This document shows, piece after piece, positions 18,953 through 26,314 of a stretch of DNA of 64,000 bases. How positions within the stretch are numbered: the stretch's first letter is position 1; each line of letters opens with the position of its first letter. The DNA is from a virus. A model generated the notes under the pieces. The model ran no database searches. It worked only from the letters and a program-made list of their open reading frames with translations, and had not been told where the DNA came from. The position numbers and the translations under genes were made by a program. The DNA is taken from positions 1-64,000 of the IMG/VR virus record IMGVR_UViG_3300033141_002688, one strand, 5' to 3'.

Positions 18953-19501
18953 CTATATAGATACTCCTAATTTAAGTACTCGATCTCTCCTTTTCTGTCC
19001 AACATTTTTAGATGGTATATATAAAATCTTAATTCTTGAGTCTTTATTTCCTAGTTTTTCAAATCTTCGTATTGCATCACTTGTTCCCTTGCCATAATCA
19101 AATGTGAAATCTATTATATATTTATCATTACAAAAATCAAAAGCAGTATTGTTTATTATCTCCTTCTTCAAAGAACCATATATTTTAGATAATTTATTAC
19201 CAACTTCCTCTTCATAAGATTGGAACGATAATCTTGAAATATTAATTGCTTCTGGTGTTAAACGTGGAGTAAAACAATCACTACAAAGTTCCTTACCTGA
19301 TATTCCCTTCTTTCCACAAAGTGAACATACTCTCTCTTCTCGTGCAATACCTTCTCCACCTAGAGAACTACTAATCTTTCTTTTAGTTTCAATAGTATGT
19401 TTCCTTCTTTTGTTATTATAAGTCGCTGCACAGGATTTTGAACAAAATTTATTTCCCTTTTTTATACCATTCTTGTTGCAATTAAGACACCTCATTCTCA
19501 T
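18953..19501 (-). CDS. Homing-type endonuclease with NUMOD3-like motif
   Basis: 182 residues. Two zinc knuckles come first: C5-x2-C8 with C20-x3-C24, and later CSLC with CSDC. Between them, KHTIETKRKISSSLGG matches the NUMOD3 DNA-binding motif of phage homing endonucleases. The C-terminal ~90 residues (YIIDFTFDYGKGTSDAIRRF) resemble a small PD-(D/E)xK or related nuclease, not a classical HNH. The gene fills the space between two tRNA half sequences. Nuclease class is uncertain. Confidence 0.65.
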   Translation of the reverse strand: MRMRCLNCNKNGIKKGNKFCSKSCAATYNNKRRKHTIETKRKISSSLGGEGIAREERVCSLCGKKGISGKELCSDCFTPRLTPEAINISRLSFQSYEEEVGNKLSKIYGSLKKEIINNTAFDFCNDKYIIDFTFDYGKGTSDAIRRFEKLGNKDSRIKILYIPSKNVGQKRRDRVLKLGVSI

Positions 19502-19503
19502 TT

Positions 19504-19527
19504 CCCCTGACTGAGCTACACTCCGAC
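19504..19527 (-). tRNA. tRNA-like 5' half (acceptor strand and D-arm)
   Basis: Minus-strand read GTCGGAGTGTAG followed by CTCAGTCAGGGG. It carries the TAGCTCAG core (T8, A9, D-stem, A14) of a tRNA 5' half, and its GTCGGAG is a perfect 7-bp complement of the CTCCGAC in the 3' half at 18882-18888. With the normal T8/A9 register the acceptor has one T-C mismatch. The D-stem 3' side is not clear. It overlaps the last codons of the upstream gene and the endonuclease ATG follows at once. Confidence 0.5.
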
Positions 19528-20007
19528 TAAATTCTCATATTTCTTAATCAATAAATTTAAATCATCATTCATTTTACTTAATTTATCTAAACTACTAGAT
19601 TTCAAATCAATATTATTTCCTCTCAGAGTATTGCATAGAATCTGTAATCTATCCTGAATCTTGAATATCTCATCAAATATACTCGGAGTATCAAATTCTA
19701 TTCTTCTATAGTAGAATGTAAAATCCTCCGAGAAAATCTCAAATAGATATTTCTCCTTCATAGAGCTATCTCTGACAACTCCAACATAATTAATATCATC
19801 ATACGGTATTTCCTTATCAGCGGGAAAGAGCTGAAAATTCCTGATAGTATTTTCCATATAGGAACTGTCAAAAAGTATTACCATATCAATTTTGGCAGTT
19901 TCATTGTTATAATAGATATCTAGAATACTACAATTTGATGGTAAGTATACACTTGTACCGCTTACCAATAGTGCAGGGTCTAATTGGATTTTTGATATCT
20001 GTAACAT
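19516..20007 (-). CDS. Unknown protein upstream of the endonuclease
   Basis: 163 residues, no family recognised. The N-terminal two thirds alternate like a beta-sandwich; the C-terminal ~50 residues are helical (DLKSSSLDKLSKMNDDLNLL). The stop codon TAG lies inside the tRNA 5' half. It follows the phosphoesterase gene with 11 nt between them, so probably the same transcript. Confidence 0.6.
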   Translation of the reverse strand: MLQISKIQLDPALLVSGTSVYLPSNCSILDIYYNNETAKIDMVILFDSSYMENTIRNFQLFPADKEIPYDDINYVGVVRDSSMKEKYLFEIFSEDFTFYYRRIEFDTPSIFDEIFKIQDRLQILCNTLRGNNIDLKSSSLDKLSKMNDDLNLLIKKYENLVGV

Positions 20008-20018
20008 CGTAATCTCCT

Positions 20019-21218
20019 TTAACTGTGATCAGTATATATTCCATGTTTATCTGGCTTTAAAATAGTTGGTTCATCTAAATAAATACTACTCTCCCTATTA
20101 ATCATTCCTTTACCTGGATGAAAATAAAATATCTTTTGACTTGGTAAATTTGTGAGTCCCATTTTATTTATACTTAAATCATCTCCACCAACCAACGACC
20201 CATTTATAATTACTTGGTTTGATAAAGTAGAAGGATTATGGAAATGGGCCATCAATTCAAAATCAATTATCATATTATACAAACTATGTAATCTTCTAAA
20301 ATGTCTCTCAATTCCATAGAATGGAACTCCAGACCATCCCTTTACTGAATCTCCATGATTTAATAGGAAATTTTTCCTAGCATGTTTAACTATCATGGTT
20401 GGTGATTCTGATATATACATTTTAACATTTTGCTGTTTTTGAAGAGCCATCTTTAGTATCTTATAAAAGAAGTAATCCCAATTAGTTTTTGGATGATGTT
20501 GTCCTTTTTTACCAACTCTTCCATGATTACCAACTACTGCAAATATTTCAATTTCTGGAAAATGTTCTGCTAAAAATAGAATTATATTTGCTTCAGTTTC
20601 TAATGAAAAAAATATTTGATCCATTGCAAACGCATCTAATTGAAATTGTTGTCCAGGAAAAATGTTGCCTTCACCAGTCAATTGATCTCCCAATAGATTT
20701 AATACCAACTTATTAAGAGCATGAGAATTTTTATCTTGCTCTCTAAATTTAACTATCAGCTCTGCCCATCTTTTAACTCTTTTTTCATAAGTTTCCATAT
20801 TATAGATATTTATTCCACCAATCCAACTCTTATCAACCTTCTCTCCAACATGAGCATCACTTCTAAGTGCAAAAAAATCTTGATCGTTTTTAGCCTTTTC
20901 TCTAACAGGAATTCTAGCTGGTGAAAAGGATATTTTTGTCATTGAAGACATACAATTTTCAATGAAAACTTGATTTAAATGACGTTGTTTATCTAATTGT
21001 TTTAGTAATCTCTCGTTCTGTTTAACTAAATACGATTTTTGATGGCTTTTTTCTCCACCCATAGCCAGAATTTTAAGTTCATTCCAACTTTTTCCATATT
21101 TGCTTTCCAAAGTTCTTCTTCCTGGTTTATTTGGAATTTTGAGTGAGTCATACTTTGCTGCTGATAATCCCTCACCATGACTTAATAAAATATTTTTAAA
21201 TCTCTCTAATTCATCCAT
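20019..21218 (-). CDS. Metallophosphoesterase with N-terminal helical DNA-binding-like region
   Basis: 399 residues. Calcineurin-type motifs appear in order: SDAHVGE (~121), GDQLTGEG (~175), GNHGR (~236), NHGD (~287) and AHFHN (~335). The first ~100 residues are basic and helical (KPGRRTLESKYGKSWNELK), like a small homing or winged-helix DNA-binding region. The nearest known types are phage SbcD-like nucleases or phosphodiesterases. A separate true SbcD is at 36053, so this one probably has another substrate. Confidence 0.75.
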   Translation of the reverse strand: MDELERFKNILLSHGEGLSAAKYDSLKIPNKPGRRTLESKYGKSWNELKILAMGGEKSHQKSYLVKQNERLLKQLDKQRHLNQVFIENCMSSMTKISFSPARIPVREKAKNDQDFFALRSDAHVGEKVDKSWIGGINIYNMETYEKRVKRWAELIVKFREQDKNSHALNKLVLNLLGDQLTGEGNIFPGQQFQLDAFAMDQIFFSLETEANIILFLAEHFPEIEIFAVVGNHGRVGKKGQHHPKTNWDYFFYKILKMALQKQQNVKMYISESPTMIVKHARKNFLLNHGDSVKGWSGVPFYGIERHFRRLHSLYNMIIDFELMAHFHNPSTLSNQVIINGSLVGGDDLSINKMGLTNLPSQKIFYFHPGKGMINRESSIYLDEPTILKPDKHGIYTDHS

Positions 21219-21220
21219 AT

Positions 21221-21700
21221 TTAACTCCTTCGATTAATGTTTTTAATAACTTCATCAAATGAAACAGGATAATAATCCCAACAGTCAACGCCAACGTCCA
21301 ACTGATTTGGCAATGGAGTCAATCTTCCATGAACATGAGCATGAAGCTGAATACTTCCATGAAAAGATCTTGGCCACGATCTCATAGGATAATGACATAC
21401 TACAACGTAGCAATCATCAATCTTCTTTTGCCATAAATATTTTCCAGTTGACATCCAGTGATCATGGCATCCTCTTATAAAAATATGATTTCCATTTAAC
21501 TGTTTAATAATTTCAGCAGTTTGTTGCTTAGTACCAAATGAGAAATCACCAGCATGAACTGTAATATCTTCCTTAAAAACTTTGCTATTAAATCGCTTTA
21601 TCAATTCAAAATGCATTTCTTCAATTGAACTAAATGGTCTATTACAATATTTAATTATATTTTCATGGAAAAAGTGTTGATCCCCAGAAAAGAACCACAT
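21221..21700 (-). CDS. Small metallophosphoesterase
   Basis: 159 residues, a minimal calcineurin-like fold: SGDQHFFHENI (first Asp/His), HAGDFSFG, GCHDHW in place of the usual GNHDxW, VVCHYPMRSW and HAHVHG. This is the short phage/bacterial phosphoesterase type that normally ends with the DVGVDCWDYYPVSFDEV block seen here. Substrate unknown. It lies 2 nt upstream of the larger phosphoesterase gene. Confidence 0.82.
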   Translation of the reverse strand: MWFFSGDQHFFHENIIKYCNRPFSSIEEMHFELIKRFNSKVFKEDITVHAGDFSFGTKQQTAEIIKQLNGNHIFIRGCHDHWMSTGKYLWQKKIDDCYVVVCHYPMRSWPRSFHGSIQLHAHVHGRLTPLPNQLDVGVDCWDYYPVSFDEVIKNINRRS

Positions 21701-21904
21701 TTATTCATCATCTCCGATTTGTATTTTCTCTACCACATCTGGTGGAAAACTAATAGCAAGTAAAAAACGTTTAAAGATATCTACCAACTCATATACATCA
21801 ATATCTTCATATATTTGCATTTCAATTTTTTCTACCAAATCAGATTCTCTATATATCTGGTCTTTTCCTTCTTTCTCATTCGGCTCTCTTATAAAATAAA
21901 TCAT
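21701..21904 (-). CDS. Small acidic protein, unknown
   Basis: 67 residues after an AGGAG site (CTCCT on the plus strand). It is strongly acidic at the C-terminus (QIGDDE) and adjoins the phosphoesterase start. No family recognised. Confidence 0.55.
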   Translation of the reverse strand: MIYFIREPNEKEGKDQIYRESDLVEKIEMQIYEDIDVYELVDIFKRFLLAISFPPDVVEKIQIGDDE

Positions 21905-21917
21905 ACTATTCTCCTCT

Positions 21918-22774
21918 TCATAAATATTTCATTAAGATATTGGCTATTTGACTACCTACATTATAAATTTTCTTCAATTCTTTCTTATCCATACCTTTCA
22001 TCTCATCACCAAAATCTTTCAAAAAATCTCCCTTTGCATCTTCTAATATCAATTTTATATATTTTCCTATCTCTTTTGGCTCTTGAATTATACCTTCTTT
22101 TGAGAATATATTCTGAACTCTCTGCTCGGTAATATAACTCCTGAATTCAGTATTTAACCTGACTATATTTGAATCTTCAGCTTGTTTTGGTTTTTTGGGT
22201 TCTCTAGACTTTTCCTTGAACTTTTCATTCTTCTTTTTTAAATAAAATATTTGCCCAACCTTATTATAGAATACTTTATCAAATGGTTTGATAACTATCC
22301 CCTCACAAATGTTATCTGGATATTCCAATGGATTCACAATCTCAGATGGTCTTTCTGTATTGAAGTTTAATGCTTCTCCAAGAGAATTAACAACTGCAAA
22401 TAATGGAACTACTTGATTGAAATGTTTTCTACCAAACTCAAAAAACGCATCCTGAGTTAGAAATTCATCATTTACAGCCATATCAAAGAAACTTATATTT
22501 CTCTCTTCACCATAGTAGACTCCTTTCTGAATCTTAGGGCCATATAATTCACCAAAAAGTCTAATTATTCTTTTATTTGGATAAGAGTTAATGAAATGTT
22601 GTAAAAACGAGATCGTATCTCCAATTTTATCCAATACTTCCCATACTCCAAAGAACTCTTCACCATCCGAAAGAATCCTATTTCTGGAACACACCTTTAA
22701 TTTTTTATCTGGCTCAAAGACTAATTGAATATTAGACCCATGAATTTTTTCAGTTCAGGATATTTTTTTAACAT
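21918..22774 (-). pseudogene. Rnl2-type RNA ligase with damaged 5' end
   Basis: The long open part (from 22694) reads CSRNRILSDGEEFFG, RLFGELYGP, EGIVIKP and IFYLKKKNEKF, matching motifs III to V of T4 Rnl2-type RNA ligases. Directly upstream in the same frame is TEKIHGSNIQL, the motif I with the nucleophilic lysine. It is cut off from any ATG, GTG or TTG by an in-frame TGA. A matching N-terminus (MLKKYPEL) starts at ATG 22774 in another frame, right after the previous TAA. About 25-30 residues present in relatives are missing. This is a short deletion or an assembly fault. Confidence 0.72.
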
Positions 22775-23224
22775 TTAATCCCACCACTCTTCAACATTCT
22801 TCTTCAACAAATCAAATAAATTATTTATATCATCATTTCTCAGTTTATACTCTTCTTTAAGAATATTGAAAAATTCATACCGTTCTTCTTCTCTATCTTT
22901 TTCAGTTAGAACATTCTTTCTGTCTATTTCAAGATTACCGTCATCTAGATTAAGCCTGATCTCTCCCCACTTCTCATCATGTTTTTTATAAGATTCACTG
23001 GCGTAGTCATCTTCAATTAATCTGTCTAATATATCAATACATTTACTAATATTATTCTTTATATTTTCAGAATCAGCAGCCAAACTATCAGTTTCAAAAT
23101 ACTTTTTCATCTTATATAATTTGAATCTTAAAATTTTATAGAAGAAAAAATGATCCCAATCTCTATCTTTCCAAATAATAGGAATCCAAGATATAATATT
23201 TTTAATTCCCTGAACAATCTTCAT
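22775..23224 (-). CDS. Phage-type protein of unknown function with Trp/aromatic N-terminus
   Basis: 149 residues. The N-terminus (NIISWIPIIWKDRDWDHFFFY) is a hydrophobic aromatic block, followed by a helical, acidic remainder. I have the impression of similar proteins in other phages, but no function is known to me. It ends at the TAA directly preceding the RNA ligase ATG (TAAATG). Confidence 0.6.
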   Translation of the reverse strand: MKIVQGIKNIISWIPIIWKDRDWDHFFFYKILRFKLYKMKKYFETDSLAADSENIKNNISKCIDILDRLIEDDYASESYKKHDEKWGEIRLNLDDGNLEIDRKNVLTEKDREEERYEFFNILKEEYKLRNDDINNLFDLLKKNVEEWWD

Positions 23225-23489
23225 TTACACCACATTCCTTTACTTGGTCCCATAATAAACTCATAGGAAGCCCTATCTCATCAGCAGTTAATTTTATTTT
23301 AGTCTTCACATCTATCCATTCCCGTTCTCTATTTAAATCCCAATCTCCTTTTTCTAAAAAAGCACAATAGCCATTGTATTGTTCTGGAAAATCTGAATTT
23401 ATACTCCAGTAAGGACATATACCATTTTTATCATAACAATAAGAACCATATGGTATTTTTGATCTATCTTTAATTTCTTCCATCTTCAA
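23202..23489 (-). CDS. Cys-containing small protein, unknown
   Basis: 95 residues with cysteines in PYGSYCYDKNGICPYW and near the end (KECGVNEDC). The spacing could form a small metal site. The stop overlaps the next gene start by about 22 nt. No family recognised. Confidence 0.55.
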   Translation of the reverse strand: MKMEEIKDRSKIPYGSYCYDKNGICPYWSINSDFPEQYNGYCAFLEKGDWDLNREREWIDVKTKIKLTADEIGLPMSLLWDQVKECGVNEDCSGN

Positions 23490-23631
23490 TATAACCTTTG
23501 CCTTTACATTTGGGACAAGTTATCTTAATCCTTCTTGTAACATCTGGATCTACCCAATCATAAAATATCTTACCTTCTGGATCATCAATTAGTTTTTTTC
23601 CCCCGCACACCGGACATACTATCTTTTTCAT
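23470..23631 (-). CDS. 53-residue DnaJ-type zinc-ribbon protein
   Basis: Product starts MKKIVCPVCGGKKLIDD and ends KITCPKCKGKGYIEDGRN. The two CxxCxGxG-like knuckles are the zinc-binding unit of the DnaJ central domain, here as a free-standing mini-protein. It overlaps both neighbouring ORFs (47 and 20 nt). Two similar mini-proteins lie at 24104 and 37058. Confidence 0.65.
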   Translation of the reverse strand: MKKIVCPVCGGKKLIDDPEGKIFYDWVDPDVTRRIKITCPKCKGKGYIEDGRN

Positions 23632-23935
23632 CTGATTCCTCTTCTGGAATTGTAATTATTAGTTGATTAGTATAAAGATTTATTCTAGGTCCTATTGTAT
23701 CAGTTGATATTTTGGAGACCACAGATTGTGGTGCATACTTATTAACTAAATATTCAATACCAGCTTGATACTCAACGGATAATTCTACATATTTATTGAA
23801 CCACTTTTCCCTTTCTTCCATAGAAATGTAGGGATTTAATAATACCTTATCCAAAGCACGCAACTCAAAATCTATCATAACAATTTTACCAGTTTCTTCT
23901 GGATCAATTTGATATTTTAATGTTTCAATTTTCAT
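23585..23935 (-). CDS. Unknown 116-residue protein
   Basis: An alpha/beta protein with a helical block (EEREKWFNKYVELSVEYQ) and an acidic Glu/Asp-rich end. It starts with ATG overlapping the previous stop (ATGA). No known family. Confidence 0.55.
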   Translation of the reverse strand: MKIETLKYQIDPEETGKIVMIDFELRALDKVLLNPYISMEEREKWFNKYVELSVEYQAGIEYLVNKYAPQSVVSKISTDTIGPRINLYTNQLIITIPEEESDEKDSMSGVRGKKTN

Positions 23936-24114
23936 TTTTTCTCATAAAATGGACAATTATTATCCTTATTTTGAGATTCAGGAGTCCACTTTCTAACTCC
24001 ATGTTTACTCCAATAGGTCTCTTTCCAATTATCTGGATGCTTGCATTCCTCCCAAAATGTTAAAAAATCTTTATAAAAATACTTACACTCTGAACAATAT
24101 ACTTTATTCATCAT
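23932..24114 (-). CDS. Small zinc-binding protein
   Basis: 60 residues with CSECKYF near the N-terminus, EECKHP in the middle and NNCPFYEKK at the end: four cysteines in a treble-clef-like spacing. Short Cys-rich proteins of this kind are common in phage early regions. Function unknown. Confidence 0.6.
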   Translation of the reverse strand: MMNKVYCSECKYFYKDFLTFWEECKHPDNWKETYWSKHGVRKWTPESQNKDNNCPFYEKK

Positions 24115-24274
24115 CCTCTCCTACATATCCTGTGCCAAAACAATTCTGGCACGGTTCAGTATCATCTTCAAAAATGTCGGATAATCCCAATTTTTCAAAA
24201 AGTTTCCTTTTTTCTTCTGAAATTGGTACAACCATAGCTCCATTACACACTGGACAGACTCTCTTCGTCCCCAT
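24104..24274 (-). CDS. 56-residue DnaJ-type zinc-ribbon protein
   Basis: Starts MGTKRVCPVCNGAMV and ends EPCQNCFGTGYVGEDDE, giving two CxxCxG knuckles. It overlaps the end of the deaminase gene by 32 nt and the next gene by 11 nt. This frame fits better than the alternative 63-residue frame over the same bases, which lacks any motif. Confidence 0.65.
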   Translation of the reverse strand: MGTKRVCPVCNGAMVVPISEEKRKLFEKLGLSDIFEDDTEPCQNCFGTGYVGEDDE

Positions 24275-24773
24275 ATACCCTCACTTTCAAATTTGATTTT
24301 TCTAATAACCATCTGCTTAATTCATCATAAAATTTATATTCAATAACAGTCACAGTTTTAATTCCAGCATTTATTATAGCAGCCATGCAATCTTTACATG
24401 GTATTGGACAACTTAAATACATATCACATCCTTTAGTAATAACTCCTTCTCTCGCTGCATTTATCAAGCAGTTAACTTCTGCATGAACAGCGGGGCACAA
24501 ATGTAAACCTTCTCCCGACTTATATCCTAGTACTTGACGTGGACATTTACCACTATAAAATTCTCTTCTTCTTTTTGATACAAAATCATGTACATATGGA
24601 TAATCATATAATCTAGTATCACAATGTGGTATTCCTCTTGGTGGCCCATTATATCCAGTAGCTAAAATACTTTTATCTCTCACTAAAATAGCACCTATTT
24701 TTCTAGAAAAACAAGAGGAATTTTCTGCTACAGTTTTAACCACGCTTAAATAGTATTCATCCCATTTATTCAT
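24243..24773 (-). CDS. dCMP/cytidine deaminase family protein
   Basis: 176 residues. The zinc site is HAEVN (catalytic His and Glu, about residue 98) and CPIPCKDC (about 123). The front has GAILVRDKSILATGYNGPP, the deoxycytidylate deaminase pattern. It would make dUMP for thymidylate synthesis, matching the ribonucleotide reductase and nucleotidase in the same block. A long insert between the first strand and HAE holds two extra cysteines, as in T4-type deaminases. Confidence 0.88.
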   Translation of the reverse strand: MNKWDEYYLSVVKTVAENSSCFSRKIGAILVRDKSILATGYNGPPRGIPHCDTRLYDYPYVHDFVSKRRREFYSGKCPRQVLGYKSGEGLHLCPAVHAEVNCLINAAREGVITKGCDMYLSCPIPCKDCMAAIINAGIKTVTVIEYKFYDELSRWLLEKSNLKVRVYGDEESLSSV

Positions 24774-24979
24774 TTCGTAAGTTCTCCAATAATCTTCTTG
24801 GTCAAGACTAATGCTCCATCATCTCTTTTGTGTAATACTCTATTGCCCTTTTTTAACTCAGCTTTATCAATGTCATAATAATCAAATCTATATCTACATT
24901 TGCCATTAACATATCCTTCGTTTACTGCATAGATATGACCAATGAGACATCCATTTATTTTTATTTCCACAGTCATCAT
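24770..24979 (-). CDS. Small beta protein, unknown
   Basis: 69 residues, strands with GCLIGHIYAVNEG and NRVLHKRDDGALVL. Both ends overlap neighbours by ATGA, including the ORF that runs through the tRNA-Gly. No family recognised. Confidence 0.55.
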   Translation of the reverse strand: MMTVEIKINGCLIGHIYAVNEGYVNGKCRYRFDYYDIDKAELKKGNRVLHKRDDGALVLTKKIIGELTK

Positions 24980-25146
24980 AATTCTAATTCCTGGAGCGGG
25001 AGACAGAGATCGAATCTGTATCTTTCAGTCTGGTGAACTGAGGCTCTACCATTTGAGCTACTCCCGCTTCGTAATATTCTTTTACCTATTACAAAATCTG
25101 GTGGTGGAATTATCCTTCTGACTTTCTTATAAGGATCTTCAACCAT
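24976..25146 (-). CDS. 56-codon ORF running through tRNA-Gly
   Basis: A strong AGGAGG precedes ATG 25146. The first 25 codons (MVEDPYKKVRRIIPPPDFV) look like a real small phage protein. The rest is translated from the tRNA-Gly gene itself. The ORF ends at TGA 24976-24978 inside the ATGATG start of the next gene. Either the tRNA was inserted into a short gene without closing the frame, or the reading frame is kept to couple translation to the next gene. Confidence 0.5.
   Translation of the reverse strand: MVEDPYKKVRRIIPPPDFVIGKRILRSGSSSNGRASVHQTERYRFDLCLPLQELEL
24992..25067 (-). tRNA. tRNA-Gly-like, anticodon arm unusual
   Basis: 76 nt including encoded CCA. Acceptor GCGGGAG pairs fully with CTCCCGC. 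D-arm is GCTC/GAGC, T-arm ACAGA-TTCGATC-TCTGT, variable loop 5 nt. The anticodon stem TCAGT/ACTGA is perfect. The 7-nt loop is TCACCAG, so base 33 is C rather than the near-universal T, and the anticodon reads ACC (Gly). Acceptor and discriminator T agree with Gly. All other stems pair, so it is a good tRNA with an odd loop. Confidence 0.85.
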
Positions 25147-25158
25147 TAGATTTACCTC

Positions 25159-25386
25159 CTAAAATTTTAATCTATTACCATCTTTATCTTCTATGGCGTA
25201 GTCATATTCATTAGTAACAAACTTCTTTAGTGTATCACTCAGATTATCAGCACTATAAAATCCTTTTTTTGAATACCTTCTATCTATTTCTTTTTTTATT
25301 TCGTCAGACATCTCTTTTATACTTTTATTATGAAAATCAAGTTCCAGTTCCTGCATTATCTGTACTAATTCTGCCCTACTTGCCAT
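25159..25386 (-). CDS. Small protein, unknown
   Basis: 75 residues, helical first half (MASRAELVQIMQELELDF) and short strands at the end. AGGAGT ribosome site. It could bind nucleic acid, but no family is recognised. Confidence 0.55.
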   Translation of the reverse strand: MASRAELVQIMQELELDFHNKSIKEMSDEIKKEIDRRYSKKGFYSADNLSDTLKKFVTNEYDYAIEDKDGNRLKF

Positions 25387-25395
25387 TTGATACTC

Positions 25396-25674
25396 CTATA
25401 TTGTTATTACATATGCTCCGTATAATGCTATAAAATAGTCTATTTTTGGATGCTCAATTCGTTTTCTTAAGATTAAACCTTTAATTATTCTAATATCCTC
25501 TTCAGAATGAGCGTGGTAAGAGTAAACCTGTGAATCACTCATATAAGTTACTGTAAAAAATTCTCTCTTGCCAATTTTTACTGGCCAAATTGTAACTCTC
25601 CTTCCTTCTCTTAAAATATTGCGTAAAGATTTACTTTTTTTCATCAAACACTGCAAATCTTCCAATTGCTTCAT
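25396..25674 (-). CDS. LLR-KLE family protein (type A)
   Basis: 92 residues. It carries the type A pattern: beta hairpin (REFFTVTYMSDSQVYSYHA), then S-E-E-D-I-R-I-I-K-G-L-I-L-R-K-R-I-E-H. This is the most divergent member I accept: the motif has RKRIEH instead of RxKLEN. Function unknown. Confidence 0.55.
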   Translation of the reverse strand: MKQLEDLQCLMKKSKSLRNILREGRRVTIWPVKIGKREFFTVTYMSDSQVYSYHAHSEEDIRIIKGLILRKRIEHPKIDYFIALYGAYVITI

Positions 25675-26137
25675 ACACCTTCTTTACATATGATTTTGAA
25701 CCACCAACATATTTTAATAAAGCATTTTCCATATTATTGGTTCTACTATAATATAATTTAATTATTTTTGTGCCGTTGTCAATACCAATATCTACTTCGT
25801 GCAAGTCAAATCTACTTTTTATTCCCAGTTTTCTATTCCATATTGACCATCTAACTTGCATCAAGCCCCTTGCACCCTTTGAACTAACAGCCATAGGATT
25901 AAAACTTGATTCTACTTCTATCACTCCCAAGATAATCATATAGGGAATATCATATTTTTTGGATTTCTTGATTATTTCAATAGAAATTTCTCTAGTCAAG
26001 ACAGACGGAACTCTTCGATAATTTGCTTCTATATACTGTTCAATTTTACGAGATTGATCAGCATAAACTGGGACAGTAAAAGATAACAATGTAACTATTA
26101 AGATTACTCTTGAGAGCATATTGTCCAACCAAACCAT
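25631..26137 (-). CDS. Secreted lytic transglycosylase (SLT domain)
   Basis: 168 residues. A signal peptide is clear: MLSRVILIVTLLSFTVPVYA (from Met7), cleavage likely after YA. The SLT catalytic glutamate is in GVIEVESSFNP, with the companion GARGLMQV. It should cut glycan strands outside the inner membrane, so it may be an exported endolysin. ATG at residue 1 or 7 are both possible; residue 7 gives the better signal peptide. Confidence 0.85.
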   Translation of the reverse strand: MVWLDNMLSRVILIVTLLSFTVPVYADQSRKIEQYIEANYRRVPSVLTREISIEIIKKSKKYDIPYMIILGVIEVESSFNPMAVSSKGARGLMQVRWSIWNRKLGIKSRFDLHEVDIGIDNGTKIIKLYYSRTNNMENALLKYVGGSKSYVKKVYEAIGRFAVFDEKK

Positions 26138-26313
26138 TTCTTAGTTTTGTTCTCTAGTTGCTTCCTAAGTAAAAATCCTTTTATGATTTCTCTACCACCT
26201 TCACCAAAATCATCTATAAAGTAGAACTCTCCATCACGTATCATTATATAGTCTATATCCAAATTGACCCATATGGAAGGAGAACCTTCTAATGAAGTCT
26301 TTAGCATTTCCAT
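26104..26313 (-). CDS. LLR-KLE family protein (type A)
   Basis: I start it at ATG 26313 (MEMLKTSLEGSPSIWVN), which aligns with other type A members; a GTG at 26325 with AGAGGT upstream is an alternative. The body has the DIDYIMI/FYFIDD strands, then G-G-R-E-I-I-K-G-F-L-L-R-K-Q-L-E-N-K. It overlaps the start of the transglycosylase gene by 34 nt. Confidence 0.6.
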   Translation of the reverse strand: MEMLKTSLEGSPSIWVNLDIDYIMIRDGEFYFIDDFGEGGREIIKGFLLRKQLENKTKKWFGWTICSQE

Positions 26314-26314
26314 G

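Noticed and set aside
18953-19501. Group I intron in the split tRNA
   Set aside because: Only about 50 bases lie between the ORF and the 3' half, too few for a core. A TATAGTC near the ORF end resembles an S element but I found no matching R element.
24121-24312. 63-residue ORF in another frame over the 24104 gene
   Set aside because: The 24104 frame has paired zinc knuckles and better gene overlap.
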